Shown piece by piece: positions 57,229-64,000 of a stretch of DNA of 64,000 nucleotides. Position 1 is the first letter of the stretch; the number at the start of each line of letters is the position of its first letter. Both the position numbers and the translations under genes were made by a program. The notes under the pieces are model-generated. The model did no database searches, was not told the DNA's origin, and worked only from the letters and a program-made list of their open reading frames with translations. The DNA is from Candidatus Nanohaloarchaea archaeon (GTDB lineage Archaea > Nanohalarchaeota > Nanosalinia > Nanosalinales > Nanosalinaceae), in NCBI GenBank assembly GCA_013343275.1, contig CP046106.1, positions 682,001 through 746,000 of the forward strand, given 5' to 3'.

Positions 57229-58058
57229 CCGAAATGCAGGACGTAAACGGAAGCAACTGGAACTACCTCATCGTGCTCGACGCATGCAGATATGACATGT
57301 TCAAAGATAACTACGAAGATTTTCTATCAGGAGAGCTCTCCAAGAAGAAATCACGTGGAGCAGCAACACCTGAATGGCTGTGGAACACATTCACCTCACG
57401 ATACAACTACAACTACGTCTCCGCAAATCCATACATCAACAGCTACGGCCTCACACTGAAAGAGATGGTAGGAGGCTGCGAACAGGACTGGGACGCAAGA
57501 AACAAGTTCCAGAACATCGTCGACGTATGGGACACCAACTGGGACGACAAACTGAACACGGTAAGACCTGAAGAAATGACAGATACAGCACTTGAAAACC
57601 TAGAATACAGCAAAACAATAATACACTATATCCAGCCACATCGCCCCTACATCTCAGGCAACGACACAGAACACAGCTGGGCCCCGAAAGCAGAGATAGA
57701 AGGCCAGGAAAAATCAGCGAAGAGAAAGTTCTTCGACAAAACCCGGCCACTATGGAGCCCGATATTCCGGAAAATGCCGTACACAATCCAGTCCAAGATC
57801 AAATCCGTATTTGGAATGGGTAACGACTTCGAAAAACTAGTCAGAGAAAAAGGTGAAGAACAGGTAATCGAATACTACCGTCAAGACCTGCGAATGGCCC
57901 TGGAAGAAGTAGCAAGGCTTGTAGAAGAACTCGACGGCAAAGTAGTAGTGACTGCCGACCACGGAGAACTCCTGGGAGAAGGAGGCTGGGGCCACTACAT
58001 CGGAGGGGAGGAAGACGAACTAAGGCATGTCCCATGGCTGGAGATAGAGGAAAAATAG
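57225..58058 (+). CDS. Alkaline-phosphatase-superfamily (sulfatase-like) enzyme 1
   Basis: 277 aa. LIVLDACRYDMF gives the first metal Asp, GAATPEWLWNTF a likely Thr nucleophile, IQPHRPYI and TADHGELLGEGG metal ligands, and RHVPWLEI a C-terminal His. No signal or membrane helix is predicted, unlike PEtN/phosphoglycerol transferases, so it probably acts in the cytoplasm. It may modify lipid-linked or nucleotide-linked glycan with phosphate or sulfate. It is a paralogue of the gene at 59748. Confidence 0.78.
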   Translation: MTEMQDVNGSNWNYLIVLDACRYDMFKDNYEDFLSGELSKKKSRGAATPEWLWNTFTSRYNYNYVSANPYINSYGLTLKEMVGGCEQDWDARNKFQNIVDVWDTNWDDKLNTVRPEEMTDTALENLEYSKTIIHYIQPHRPYISGNDTEHSWAPKAEIEGQEKSAKRKFFDKTRPLWSPIFRKMPYTIQSKIKSVFGMGNDFEKLVREKGEEQVIEYYRQDLRMALEEVARLVEELDGKVVVTADHGELLGEGGWGHYIGGEEDELRHVPWLEIEEK

Positions 58059-58198
58059 CGATCTATAGAATTATACTAGGAATAAAAAGTATTACTTCTT
58101 CTCATTCACTAGGTCTAACTAATCGAGAAAGAGAGTATAACAAAGGTTTATCTATAAATGTAAAGATTTAATTCAAGTTATTACCAAAGGAGAATAGA

Positions 58199-59215
58199 AT
58201 GAGAAAAGCAATACTTACGCAGAAAAAGTTCTTGAACAATGGCTTACAGAAATTTGAAAGTCAGATAGCTCCTTATCTACTAGAAAACGGGTTTGAACCT
58301 ATATACCACAACCACAACGATTTTGATTCATTGGATTACCCTTTCAGTCAAACAGTAGAAATCTGGAAAGCCTCAAGAAAACTGAAGAAAGAAGCAGAAA
58401 AATATGACCAAATTTTCCTACCAGCACAAAACCGCCTAACAGTTAACCCTGAAGATCTAGATGCTCAAATAGTGCCGTACATCCATGATATATACCCTTA
58501 TACAGCTCATTTATATAGAGAGAATCAAAGTACGTTTAAGTACATTGTAAGAATGGTTCAATCAGCTATTGGACAAGAATATATGGATAATTTAGTGAAA
58601 TTGGATAAGGTTATTGTGTCTTCTTATAGAACTAAAAAGGATTTAGAAAATCGTACTAGCTTTACAGGAAACATAGAGGTTGTTCATCAAGGAGTTGATG
58701 GCGGCCTTGATGAGAAACCTTCGATAGATGATAGAGATATAGATCTTCTATATGTAGGAACCTTAAGGACAAGGAAGAATCCTGAAATTATTAGAAAAGT
58801 GTTTGAGAAAGCTCACAACAAAGGCTATAATGTAGTTTCAGTCAACTATGAAGAATTAGATTTACCTGGTGAACATTATACAGATATTTCTGAGGAGAAA
58901 CTACGAGATCTTTACAGTAAAACAAGATACTATCTGCATCCAGCGTTTATTGAAGGATTTGGTAGGGGAGCAGTAGAAGCTCAGAGGCACGGAGCAGTCC
59001 CTCTAGGCCTAGATCAACCTTTAAACCATGAAATACTTGGTGAAGAAGGAGAAACATGGATTCAAATAGAAAACACAGAAGATGTAATGAATATCATTGA
59101 CGATGAAATCTCTCAAGGTACTGTAGAACAGGCCTGGGAGAACAGCAAAAGATTCACTTGGGATAAAACTCGTAAACAAATAAAACAGGCTTTAGACAAA
59201 TGGAATCAAGAGTAG
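58199..59215 (+). CDS. GT4-family glycosyltransferase
   Basis: 338 aa. GT-B fold: VPYIHDIYPYTAHLYREN near the acceptor side, then LLYVGTLRTRKNPEIIRKVF and the donor-site FIEGFGRGAVEAQRHGAVPL (E-x7-E). Retaining transferase of unknown sugar. Codon use is strongly A/T-ending from here to about 61.6 kb. The preceding 140 bases (58059-58198) are AT-rich and probably hold a promoter. Confidence 0.87.
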   Translation: MRKAILTQKKFLNNGLQKFESQIAPYLLENGFEPIYHNHNDFDSLDYPFSQTVEIWKASRKLKKEAEKYDQIFLPAQNRLTVNPEDLDAQIVPYIHDIYPYTAHLYRENQSTFKYIVRMVQSAIGQEYMDNLVKLDKVIVSSYRTKKDLENRTSFTGNIEVVHQGVDGGLDEKPSIDDRDIDLLYVGTLRTRKNPEIIRKVFEKAHNKGYNVVSVNYEELDLPGEHYTDISEEKLRDLYSKTRYYLHPAFIEGFGRGAVEAQRHGAVPLGLDQPLNHEILGEEGETWIQIENTEDVMNIIDDEISQGTVEQAWENSKRFTWDKTRKQIKQALDKWNQE

Positions 59216-59229
59216 CGAGGCTATAAAAT

Positions 59230-59751
59230 ATGAGAACTAAATACGACATTGGTTGCGGAAACGAAAAACCTGGAAAAGACTGGATAGGAGTAAACTATCC
59301 CGAAACAGAAGACGCTGATATAGTACATGACTTGGAAAAAGGCCTTCCTTTTGACCACGAATTATTTGAGGAGGATCGTGCTACAGTAATCAGGCTGCAT
59401 CATGTAATCGAGCATATTGAAAATCAAGACAAATTGTTGGAAGATATTGCAAAGTTAGCCGATGAAGATGCTGAAATAAGAATCACCGTACCCCACTATC
59501 TACATGTTAATTCCAAGGATTCGGACCATAAGAGAGATTACTCTATAATCAGTTTTGACACTTACTGCGTTGATCATGATCATCCAACTACAAAACCTCA
59601 ACTATTCAAAATGAAAGACAAAGAAGTCCATTGGGTAGAACTTAGGAAGAGCATGCGTCTGCTGAAGAAAGTTATGGGAGATGATTTTGTTAGAAATCAC
59701 TTTGCAAATACTGTAGAAGAGCTAAAGTTTGTATTAGGGGTGGCGGAATGA
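59230..59751 (+). CDS. SAM-dependent methyltransferase-like protein
   Basis: 173 aa. MRTKYDIGCGNEKPGKDWIG is the class I motif I, and IRLHHVIEHIENQDKLLEDI is the usual post-motif II helix. The fold is short but matches glycan-cluster methyltransferases. It probably methylates a sugar. It overlaps the next gene by four bases. Confidence 0.82.
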   Translation: MRTKYDIGCGNEKPGKDWIGVNYPETEDADIVHDLEKGLPFDHELFEEDRATVIRLHHVIEHIENQDKLLEDIAKLADEDAEIRITVPHYLHVNSKDSDHKRDYSIISFDTYCVDHDHPTTKPQLFKMKDKEVHWVELRKSMRLLKKVMGDDFVRNHFANTVEELKFVLGVAE

Positions 59752-60641
59752 GCCCTAGATTGGATAAAGTAGTTTACTATTTGAGGAAGTCTTTTAGGGA
59801 TCCAGAACTGATCGTTCCATTTATTAAGCAACAAATAGTAAGTAGATATCTGGATTTGAAGTGTAAAATACATAAGGAGAATCTTGACAGCCAACTTGAT
59901 TTAATCAATAATATTCGTGAAGAAGATGAATTCTTATTGATAGTATTAGATGCTTGCAGATATGATGTTCTAAATGATGTTGTGGAGGATTATTTCCCCC
60001 AAAGCAAGGCCAAACCTGTTTATAACAAAGCGAGAAACACTTTTGAATGGGGTAAAAATGTTTGGGGGAACGGGCTTTACACTTGTAAGTATATTTCGGG
60101 TGCAGTCCCCATCAACTCTAAGGAATTGGACTTTGAAGCTGATGGTTTCGAATCGCTATATGATGGTTATGTCCCTGCTGAACATCTTCTTAATTTGAGA
60201 GATGCCTGGGCCGAAGCATGGGATGAAGACCTTGGTATAGCACCTCCAGAACCTATAACAGAAATAGCTTTAGAGGAAGGCGAAGACAGGATGGTTGTTC
60301 ATTACTTCCAACCACATGCACCATATATTGGCGAAGAGCAGGAATTGGGCTATACTGAAGGTAAAGATGCATTGCCGAATAAAGGCAAGCCTGCCGATAA
60401 AATGATATGGGACAAGGTTAAAAGCGGCGAGATAAGTGATGAAAAATTGAGAGAGCTTTATAGGTTAAATCTTTACAGGGTTTTGAAATCAGTAGAAGAG
60501 TTAGTGGAAAAGGTAAACCATGATAATATAGTTATTACTGCAGATCATGGTGAGGCTCTGGGGGAATGTGGTATTTATGAACATCCAGAAAACCTAAATC
60601 ATCCTAAAGTAAGGGTTGTGCCTTGGGTTGAGGTGAATTAG
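59748..60641 (+). CDS. Alkaline-phosphatase-superfamily (sulfatase-like) enzyme 2
   Basis: 297 aa. FLLIVLDACRYDVLNDVVED is nearly identical in motif to enzyme 1, as are YFQPHAPYIGEEQELGY and ITADHGEALGEC. ARNTFEWGKNVW gives the putative nucleophile Thr. An extra N-terminal stretch of about 45 residues is present. It too lacks a signal or membrane helix. Two copies in one cluster suggest two different modification steps. Confidence 0.8.
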   Translation: MSPRLDKVVYYLRKSFRDPELIVPFIKQQIVSRYLDLKCKIHKENLDSQLDLINNIREEDEFLLIVLDACRYDVLNDVVEDYFPQSKAKPVYNKARNTFEWGKNVWGNGLYTCKYISGAVPINSKELDFEADGFESLYDGYVPAEHLLNLRDAWAEAWDEDLGIAPPEPITEIALEEGEDRMVVHYFQPHAPYIGEEQELGYTEGKDALPNKGKPADKMIWDKVKSGEISDEKLRELYRLNLYRVLKSVEELVEKVNHDNIVITADHGEALGECGIYEHPENLNHPKVRVVPWVEVN

Positions 60642-60646
60642 AAATA

Positions 60647-61642
60647 GTGAGTTCTGATAATTATAGGTTTGCGGGTTTCGAGACTAATGCGGAGAAGGGT
60701 TCTATTCCTTATGTAACTAGGGAGTTTTACAAGTCCGAATTTATTGAGGAGATAGAACTTAATGATTATAAAATGCCTTTAGGAGAGACTTTGAAAGTGT
60801 TTCATAGGCTTCCTAAGAAGGCTAACAGTTTAACTGATTTTGATGCAGTTATTTTTCCTTCTCTTCAGTATGCTGCTGCTGCGCCTTATGAAGACATATT
60901 TTCGGTTTTCTATATTCATGACTTGTATGGGTTTACAAAGGAAAAGAATATTCTTTCTACTTTAGTTCATGGCAAAGCACTTCAGAACATCTCTAATTTT
61001 GACTTGGTCATAGCTAACTCTAATCATACTAGGAATAATCTTGAAAGCATTTTACATGATGAGGTTGATATTGAGGTAGTTGAGCCGGGTATAGATAGTT
61101 TTTATCTAGAGAATTGTTCTGTTCAGAGAGACGAGGAGATGTTGCTTTATGTTGGTTCCTTTCAGGATAGAAAGAACACTGATTTCTTGTTAGATGTTCT
61201 GGATAAACTCCCTAGTAGTTATGAATTAATCTGTGCAGGCAGATATTATTCGGAATGTAAGAAAAATGATTTTCTAAATTATGCGGAGGACAAAGGAGTT
61301 AATGATAGAGTTAGTATAATAGGTGAATGCAGTAAGGAGAAGCTTAGAGAGCTTTACTCATCTGCTGGGTTTTACTTTCATCCTGCAAAGAAAGGAGGAT
61401 GGGAGATAACTCCGCTTGAAGCTTCTGCATGCGGTGCTAGAGTAATAGTTAACTCTAGTATCCCTTCAGTAGAAGCCTTAGATAGAAATCATATAGTATT
61501 CGACCAGTTTGACTCTTCTGGATTGGCTGAAAAAATAGAAGATCGGCCTGATTATGGGTTCGATAACGATGCTAGGACTTGGCATGATGCGAGAGAAGAT
61601 CTAAGTTCAAAAATTGAGAAGAAATTGAAAAAGAAACCCTAG
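60647..61642 (+). CDS. GT4-family glycosyltransferase
   Basis: 331 aa from GTG 60647. GT-B: IPYVTREFYKSEF, VFYIHDLYGFTKEKN, the donor domain LLYVGSFQDRKNTDFLLDVL and WEITPLEASACGARVIVN. Retaining type. AT-rich codons. It ends the plus-strand glycan run and faces the flippase. Confidence 0.86.
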   Translation: MSSDNYRFAGFETNAEKGSIPYVTREFYKSEFIEEIELNDYKMPLGETLKVFHRLPKKANSLTDFDAVIFPSLQYAAAAPYEDIFSVFYIHDLYGFTKEKNILSTLVHGKALQNISNFDLVIANSNHTRNNLESILHDEVDIEVVEPGIDSFYLENCSVQRDEEMLLYVGSFQDRKNTDFLLDVLDKLPSSYELICAGRYYSECKKNDFLNYAEDKGVNDRVSIIGECSKEKLRELYSSAGFYFHPAKKGGWEITPLEASACGARVIVNSSIPSVEALDRNHIVFDQFDSSGLAEKIEDRPDYGFDNDARTWHDAREDLSSKIEKKLKKKP

Positions 61643-61700
61643 TATTGAGTTTTAATCTGAGTATAATTATAGAATATTTTTACGACTTTATATGGCGTCT

Positions 61701-63248
61701 TTATTCTAATATTCTAATCAGCCTCATGACTTTAGATTTTGATCCGAGTATTTCGCCAATTCTAAGGAGTACTTCTTTCTCTTCTTTTCCTAGTCCCATA
61801 ATCTTTAGATATAGAACTATGTAAACGGCCCCATAGACCAGAGTACTTGGTATTAGGAACCAGTAAGGAGTATTTGTGAAAAGAATATCGTCGAGACTAA
61901 TTATCAGTATCAGGGGCAGAAGAGCGGTAGTTATTATTTTAGATATTTTCTGGTGAGGTATGCTGATTATGTTTTCTTTTCTCCATACTTCTGCGAACAT
62001 GAGAAGATTTCCGAGAATTATTGAAGAAGCTGTGGCGGTGGCTGCGCCTACTATTCCGTAGATAGGTATAAGTATAACATTCAGTATCAGATTGAGGGCT
62101 AGTGCGGCAATGTTGTTATAGAGAAGGTATCTGGTATAACCTTCTGCTTGGAGGTAGCTGCCGACCCGACCTACCAGTGCGTCGAAGAGGTAACCTGTTG
62201 CGAGTATAGATAGCGCCAATGAGGCTCGTGTGTATGTATCCCCCCAGAGAACCTCCAGTACCTGTTGAGAGAAAAGTAGTAAAATTAGGAATGTAGGGAA
62301 GACCAGTGAGAAAACCCATCTTGTAGCAGTCTGTAGCGAGCTTTCGATACTCTGTTCGTCCCTCTCTTTCAGTTCTGAGAAAGAGCTGAGAGCTAGGCTT
62401 CCGATTGCTTTGTGAGGCAAAAGGATTAGCATTGCGGTAGGTAATGCTGCATTGTACAGGCCTACTTGTAGGTCTGTCATGTAGTAACCAAGGAACGCTG
62501 TATCGGCCCATCCCATCATTGTTCCGATTAGGCCTGATAGGAGTAGTGGTGAGGAAAAGCGTAGCAGTTTCTTTCTGTGGTATTCTGGCGTTATATCTGA
62601 TGTTATTACCGGCCCGACTTTCTTCTCGAGGAAGTAGTATCCTAGTACCATTGCGACTAGACTTCCGGCTAGCCATCCCCAGGCCGCGCTTACTACGTTG
62701 AATCCAAATAGTAGAAGGCCTATGGTTACTCCTAGCTGGATTACGTTTTGCAGGATTCTGATTGTCCCAGTCTTATAGATTATCTTGTTGAACCCGATTG
62801 TGGTATCGAAGAATGTACGGGTCAGCGATCCTGTTATGATAGTGAAAGAGATTATCTTGATCAGCGGAATGATCGCAGTATTCTGGAAAAAAGTCGTCGC
62901 TATATATTCAGCTCCGAAAAACGTTATGGCCCAGAGAAGTACTGAGACAGGCAGTGTCAGGTGAATGGCGCTGAGAACCAGACCTTTGATACTGGCAAAG
63001 TCGTCTTTAGTTCTGAACTCAGGGATGAACTTCTGGAGGCCTTGACCCATGGCCAGATAAGCAATAGTCGAGGCGATACCGGTCACCATCAACGCCAGAG
63101 AAAGCTGTCCGTAGGCCTCTGGCCCAACGAAACGAGCGATCGAAATCCGGTAGAAGTATGTCAAGGCCTTCGATACCATCATGCCAACCGCAGTTACTCC
63201 TGCTCCTTTAGCCAGTGCGTTCAAGGCTTTTTGATCGGCATCTGTCAT
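61701..63248 (-). CDS. Wzx-type polysaccharide flippase (MOP superfamily)
   Basis: 515 aa with about 14 membrane helices. The N-terminus GAGVTAVGMMVSKALTYFYR and the Gly/Pro-rich helices are typical of oligosaccharide flippases (Wzx/RfbX). It would turn the lipid-linked glycan to the outside. Its codons are more native than those of the facing glycosyltransferases, with GGCC retained in places. It converges on the GT4 gene. Confidence 0.9.
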   Translation of the reverse strand: MTDADQKALNALAKGAGVTAVGMMVSKALTYFYRISIARFVGPEAYGQLSLALMVTGIASTIAYLAMGQGLQKFIPEFRTKDDFASIKGLVLSAIHLTLPVSVLLWAITFFGAEYIATTFFQNTAIIPLIKIISFTIITGSLTRTFFDTTIGFNKIIYKTGTIRILQNVIQLGVTIGLLLFGFNVVSAAWGWLAGSLVAMVLGYYFLEKKVGPVITSDITPEYHRKKLLRFSSPLLLSGLIGTMMGWADTAFLGYYMTDLQVGLYNAALPTAMLILLPHKAIGSLALSSFSELKERDEQSIESSLQTATRWVFSLVFPTFLILLLFSQQVLEVLWGDTYTRASLALSILATGYLFDALVGRVGSYLQAEGYTRYLLYNNIAALALNLILNVILIPIYGIVGAATATASSIILGNLLMFAEVWRKENIISIPHQKISKIITTALLPLILIISLDDILFTNTPYWFLIPSTLVYGAVYIVLYLKIMGLGKEEKEVLLRIGEILGSKSKVMRLIRILE

Positions 63249-63314
63249 ATCAAAGTTTTTGGCAGTGTAAACTGTTTAAACTTCGTCCAGGACCGAGACC
63301 TTTAAGAAGCATTT

Positions 63315-63329
63315 TGCATAAGTTATGCA
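63315..63329. promoter_or_regulatory. Palindromic operator at the ribbon-helix-helix gene start
   Basis: TGCATAAGTTATGCA is a perfect palindrome around a central base. It ends two bases before the ATG at 63332 and follows CTTTAAG (63300-63306), a TATA-like box, so it covers the expected transcription start. Autoregulation is likely. Confidence 0.6.
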
Positions 63330-63331
63330 TT

Positions 63332-63523
63332 ATGCCGAGGAAAACTATTTCCTTGCCTGAGGATCTGGCGGATTTTGTTGATGAGAATCACATTAATCTG
63401 TCCAGGTTTGTTCAGGACAAGTTGAGAGAGCTTTCTGAGTCCGAGAACAGCGATGAAGATCTATCCGATGATGAAGCGAAAGAGATCGCTCAGAAGCTTG
63501 AGGATCTAGGTTATCTAAACTAG
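63332..63523 (+). CDS. Ribbon-helix-helix regulator (CopG-like)
   Basis: 63 aa from ATG 63332. MPRKTISLPEDLADFVDENH and LSRFVQDKLRELSESENSDE give the strand-helix-helix, followed by an acidic tail. The operator at 63315-63329 lies at its start. Small RHH proteins often control their own operon or an antitoxin pair; no toxin gene is adjacent. The next gene begins 13 bases after the stop. Confidence 0.8.
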   Translation: MPRKTISLPEDLADFVDENHINLSRFVQDKLRELSESENSDEDLSDDEAKEIAQKLEDLGYLN

Positions 63524-63535
63524 GTGAAACACATA

Positions 63536-64000
63536 ATGCCAGAAGCACCTGTTACACGAGACGAAATTGAGAACGCACCAATCAAAGCCAAAATCAAAGC
63601 AGGAGAAGAAGTCGTCAAAAGAGCGCTTGAAGAGTACGATCCTTCCAAGACCGTAATCGGTTTCACAGGAGGTAAAGACTCTACAGTCACTGCGTGGCTT
63701 GTCAAGAGGGTCTGTGAGGAACATGGATTCGAGAAACCGCGTTTCATGTTCGTGGATCACGGCCAGCACTTCGACGAGCTTGAAGGATACGTAGAAAGGC
63801 TTGCAGATGACTGGGGATTCGATGTCATGGTTGCAAGAAACGATGATCTGATCGACCAGGCCGATGAGCCAGGAGACTATGTTCCAGTCGCAGAGCTCAA
63901 CGAACGCAACCAGGAAGAGGCCAAGAGAATCGACGAAGACCTCGAAGAGGTCCAGTGGTTGATGGATACGGAGTCCGGAAACCATCTTCTCAAGACAGTA
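63536..64000 (+). CDS. PP-loop protein, PAPS-reductase-like (cut by window end)
   Basis: The first 155 codons are present. The ATP-pyrophosphatase PP-loop is GFTGGKDSTVTAWL (about residue 46). MFVDHGQHFDELEGYVERLA resembles the second motif of phosphoadenosine-phosphosulfate reductase-like enzymes. The family includes PAPS/APS reductases, tRNA thiolases and phosphorothioate-modification proteins, so the exact role is open. It may be co-transcribed with the ribbon-helix-helix gene. Confidence 0.8.
   Translation, partial: MPEAPVTRDEIENAPIKAKIKAGEEVVKRALEEYDPSKTVIGFTGGKDSTVTAWLVKRVCEEHGFEKPRFMFVDHGQHFDELEGYVERLADDWGFDVMVARNDDLIDQADEPGDYVPVAELNERNQEEAKRIDEDLEEVQWLMDTESGNHLLKTV

Noticed and set aside
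1-64000. CRISPR arrays, cas genes and insertion sequences
   Set aside because: No regularly spaced direct repeats and no transposase genes were found.

Overview
The window looks like a chromosomal segment of an extremely halophilic DPANN-type archaeon, most probably a nanohaloarchaeon. The evidence is an archaeal replication set (Orc1/Cdc6, both PolD subunits, PolB, RPA, RadA, DnaG-type primase, two histones), a strongly acidic proteome typical of a salt-in cytoplasm, small and tightly packed genes, TATA boxes about 25-30 bases ahead of start codons (leaderless mRNAs), and an intron-containing tRNA. The assignment is inference from these traits; no rRNA is present to confirm it.

Layout. 1-9.2 kb: a membrane-anchored DsbA-like protein with a cysteine-motif membrane partner, methionine aminopeptidase, malic enzyme, small envelope proteins and a fused ADP-forming acyl-CoA synthetase. 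9.3-17 kb: a pyruvate dehydrogenase operon (E1alpha, E1beta, E2, E3) followed by a P-type ATPase. Two short intercistronic reading frames that span tandem hairpins link E1alpha to E1beta and E1beta to E2. 17-19.4 kb: a metal/thiol module (zinc microprotein, His/Cys-rich envelope protein, CcdA) and an ATP-cone protein. 19.4-24.7 kb: PolB, histone, an RNase-H-fold exonuclease, two unexplained structured RNA candidates and a pilin-like protein. 24.8-28.6 kb: GrpE, DnaK, DnaJ. 28.7-34 kb: an accessory stretch with a NikR-like regulator, an AT-rich membrane protein, a glyoxalase, a CYTH protein and two genes sharing a palindromic promoter element. 33.8-36.1 kb: a second histone, RPA and RadA. 36.2-42.5 kb: an AT-rich AAA ATPase and mixed small genes. 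42.6 kb: tRNA-Thr(CGU) with an intron. 43-48.3 kb: regulators, DnaG, a probable H/ACA guide RNA, three related proteins of unknown function and two CBS proteins. 48.4-55.4 kb: DP2, DP1 and Orc1/Cdc6 leading into a recognisable replication origin. 55.6-63.2 kb: an AT-rich surface-glycan cluster with a flippase. The window ends inside a PP-loop (PAPS-reductase-like) gene.

How it fits together. Malic enzyme yields pyruvate, pyruvate dehydrogenase yields acetyl-CoA, and the ADP-forming synthetase yields acetate plus ATP. This is a complete fermentative ATP route within 12 kb. The replication genes cluster at the origin, with Orc1, DP1 and DP2 transcribed away from it on one side and the glycan genes on the other. 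The most notable non-coding signals are the two mini-cistrons in the PDH operon, the H/ACA RNA candidate at 45.4 kb, the origin, the repeated TGTTC-N9-GAACA operators at 31.2 and 32.7 kb, and the structured RNA candidates near 21.9 and 23.2 kb.
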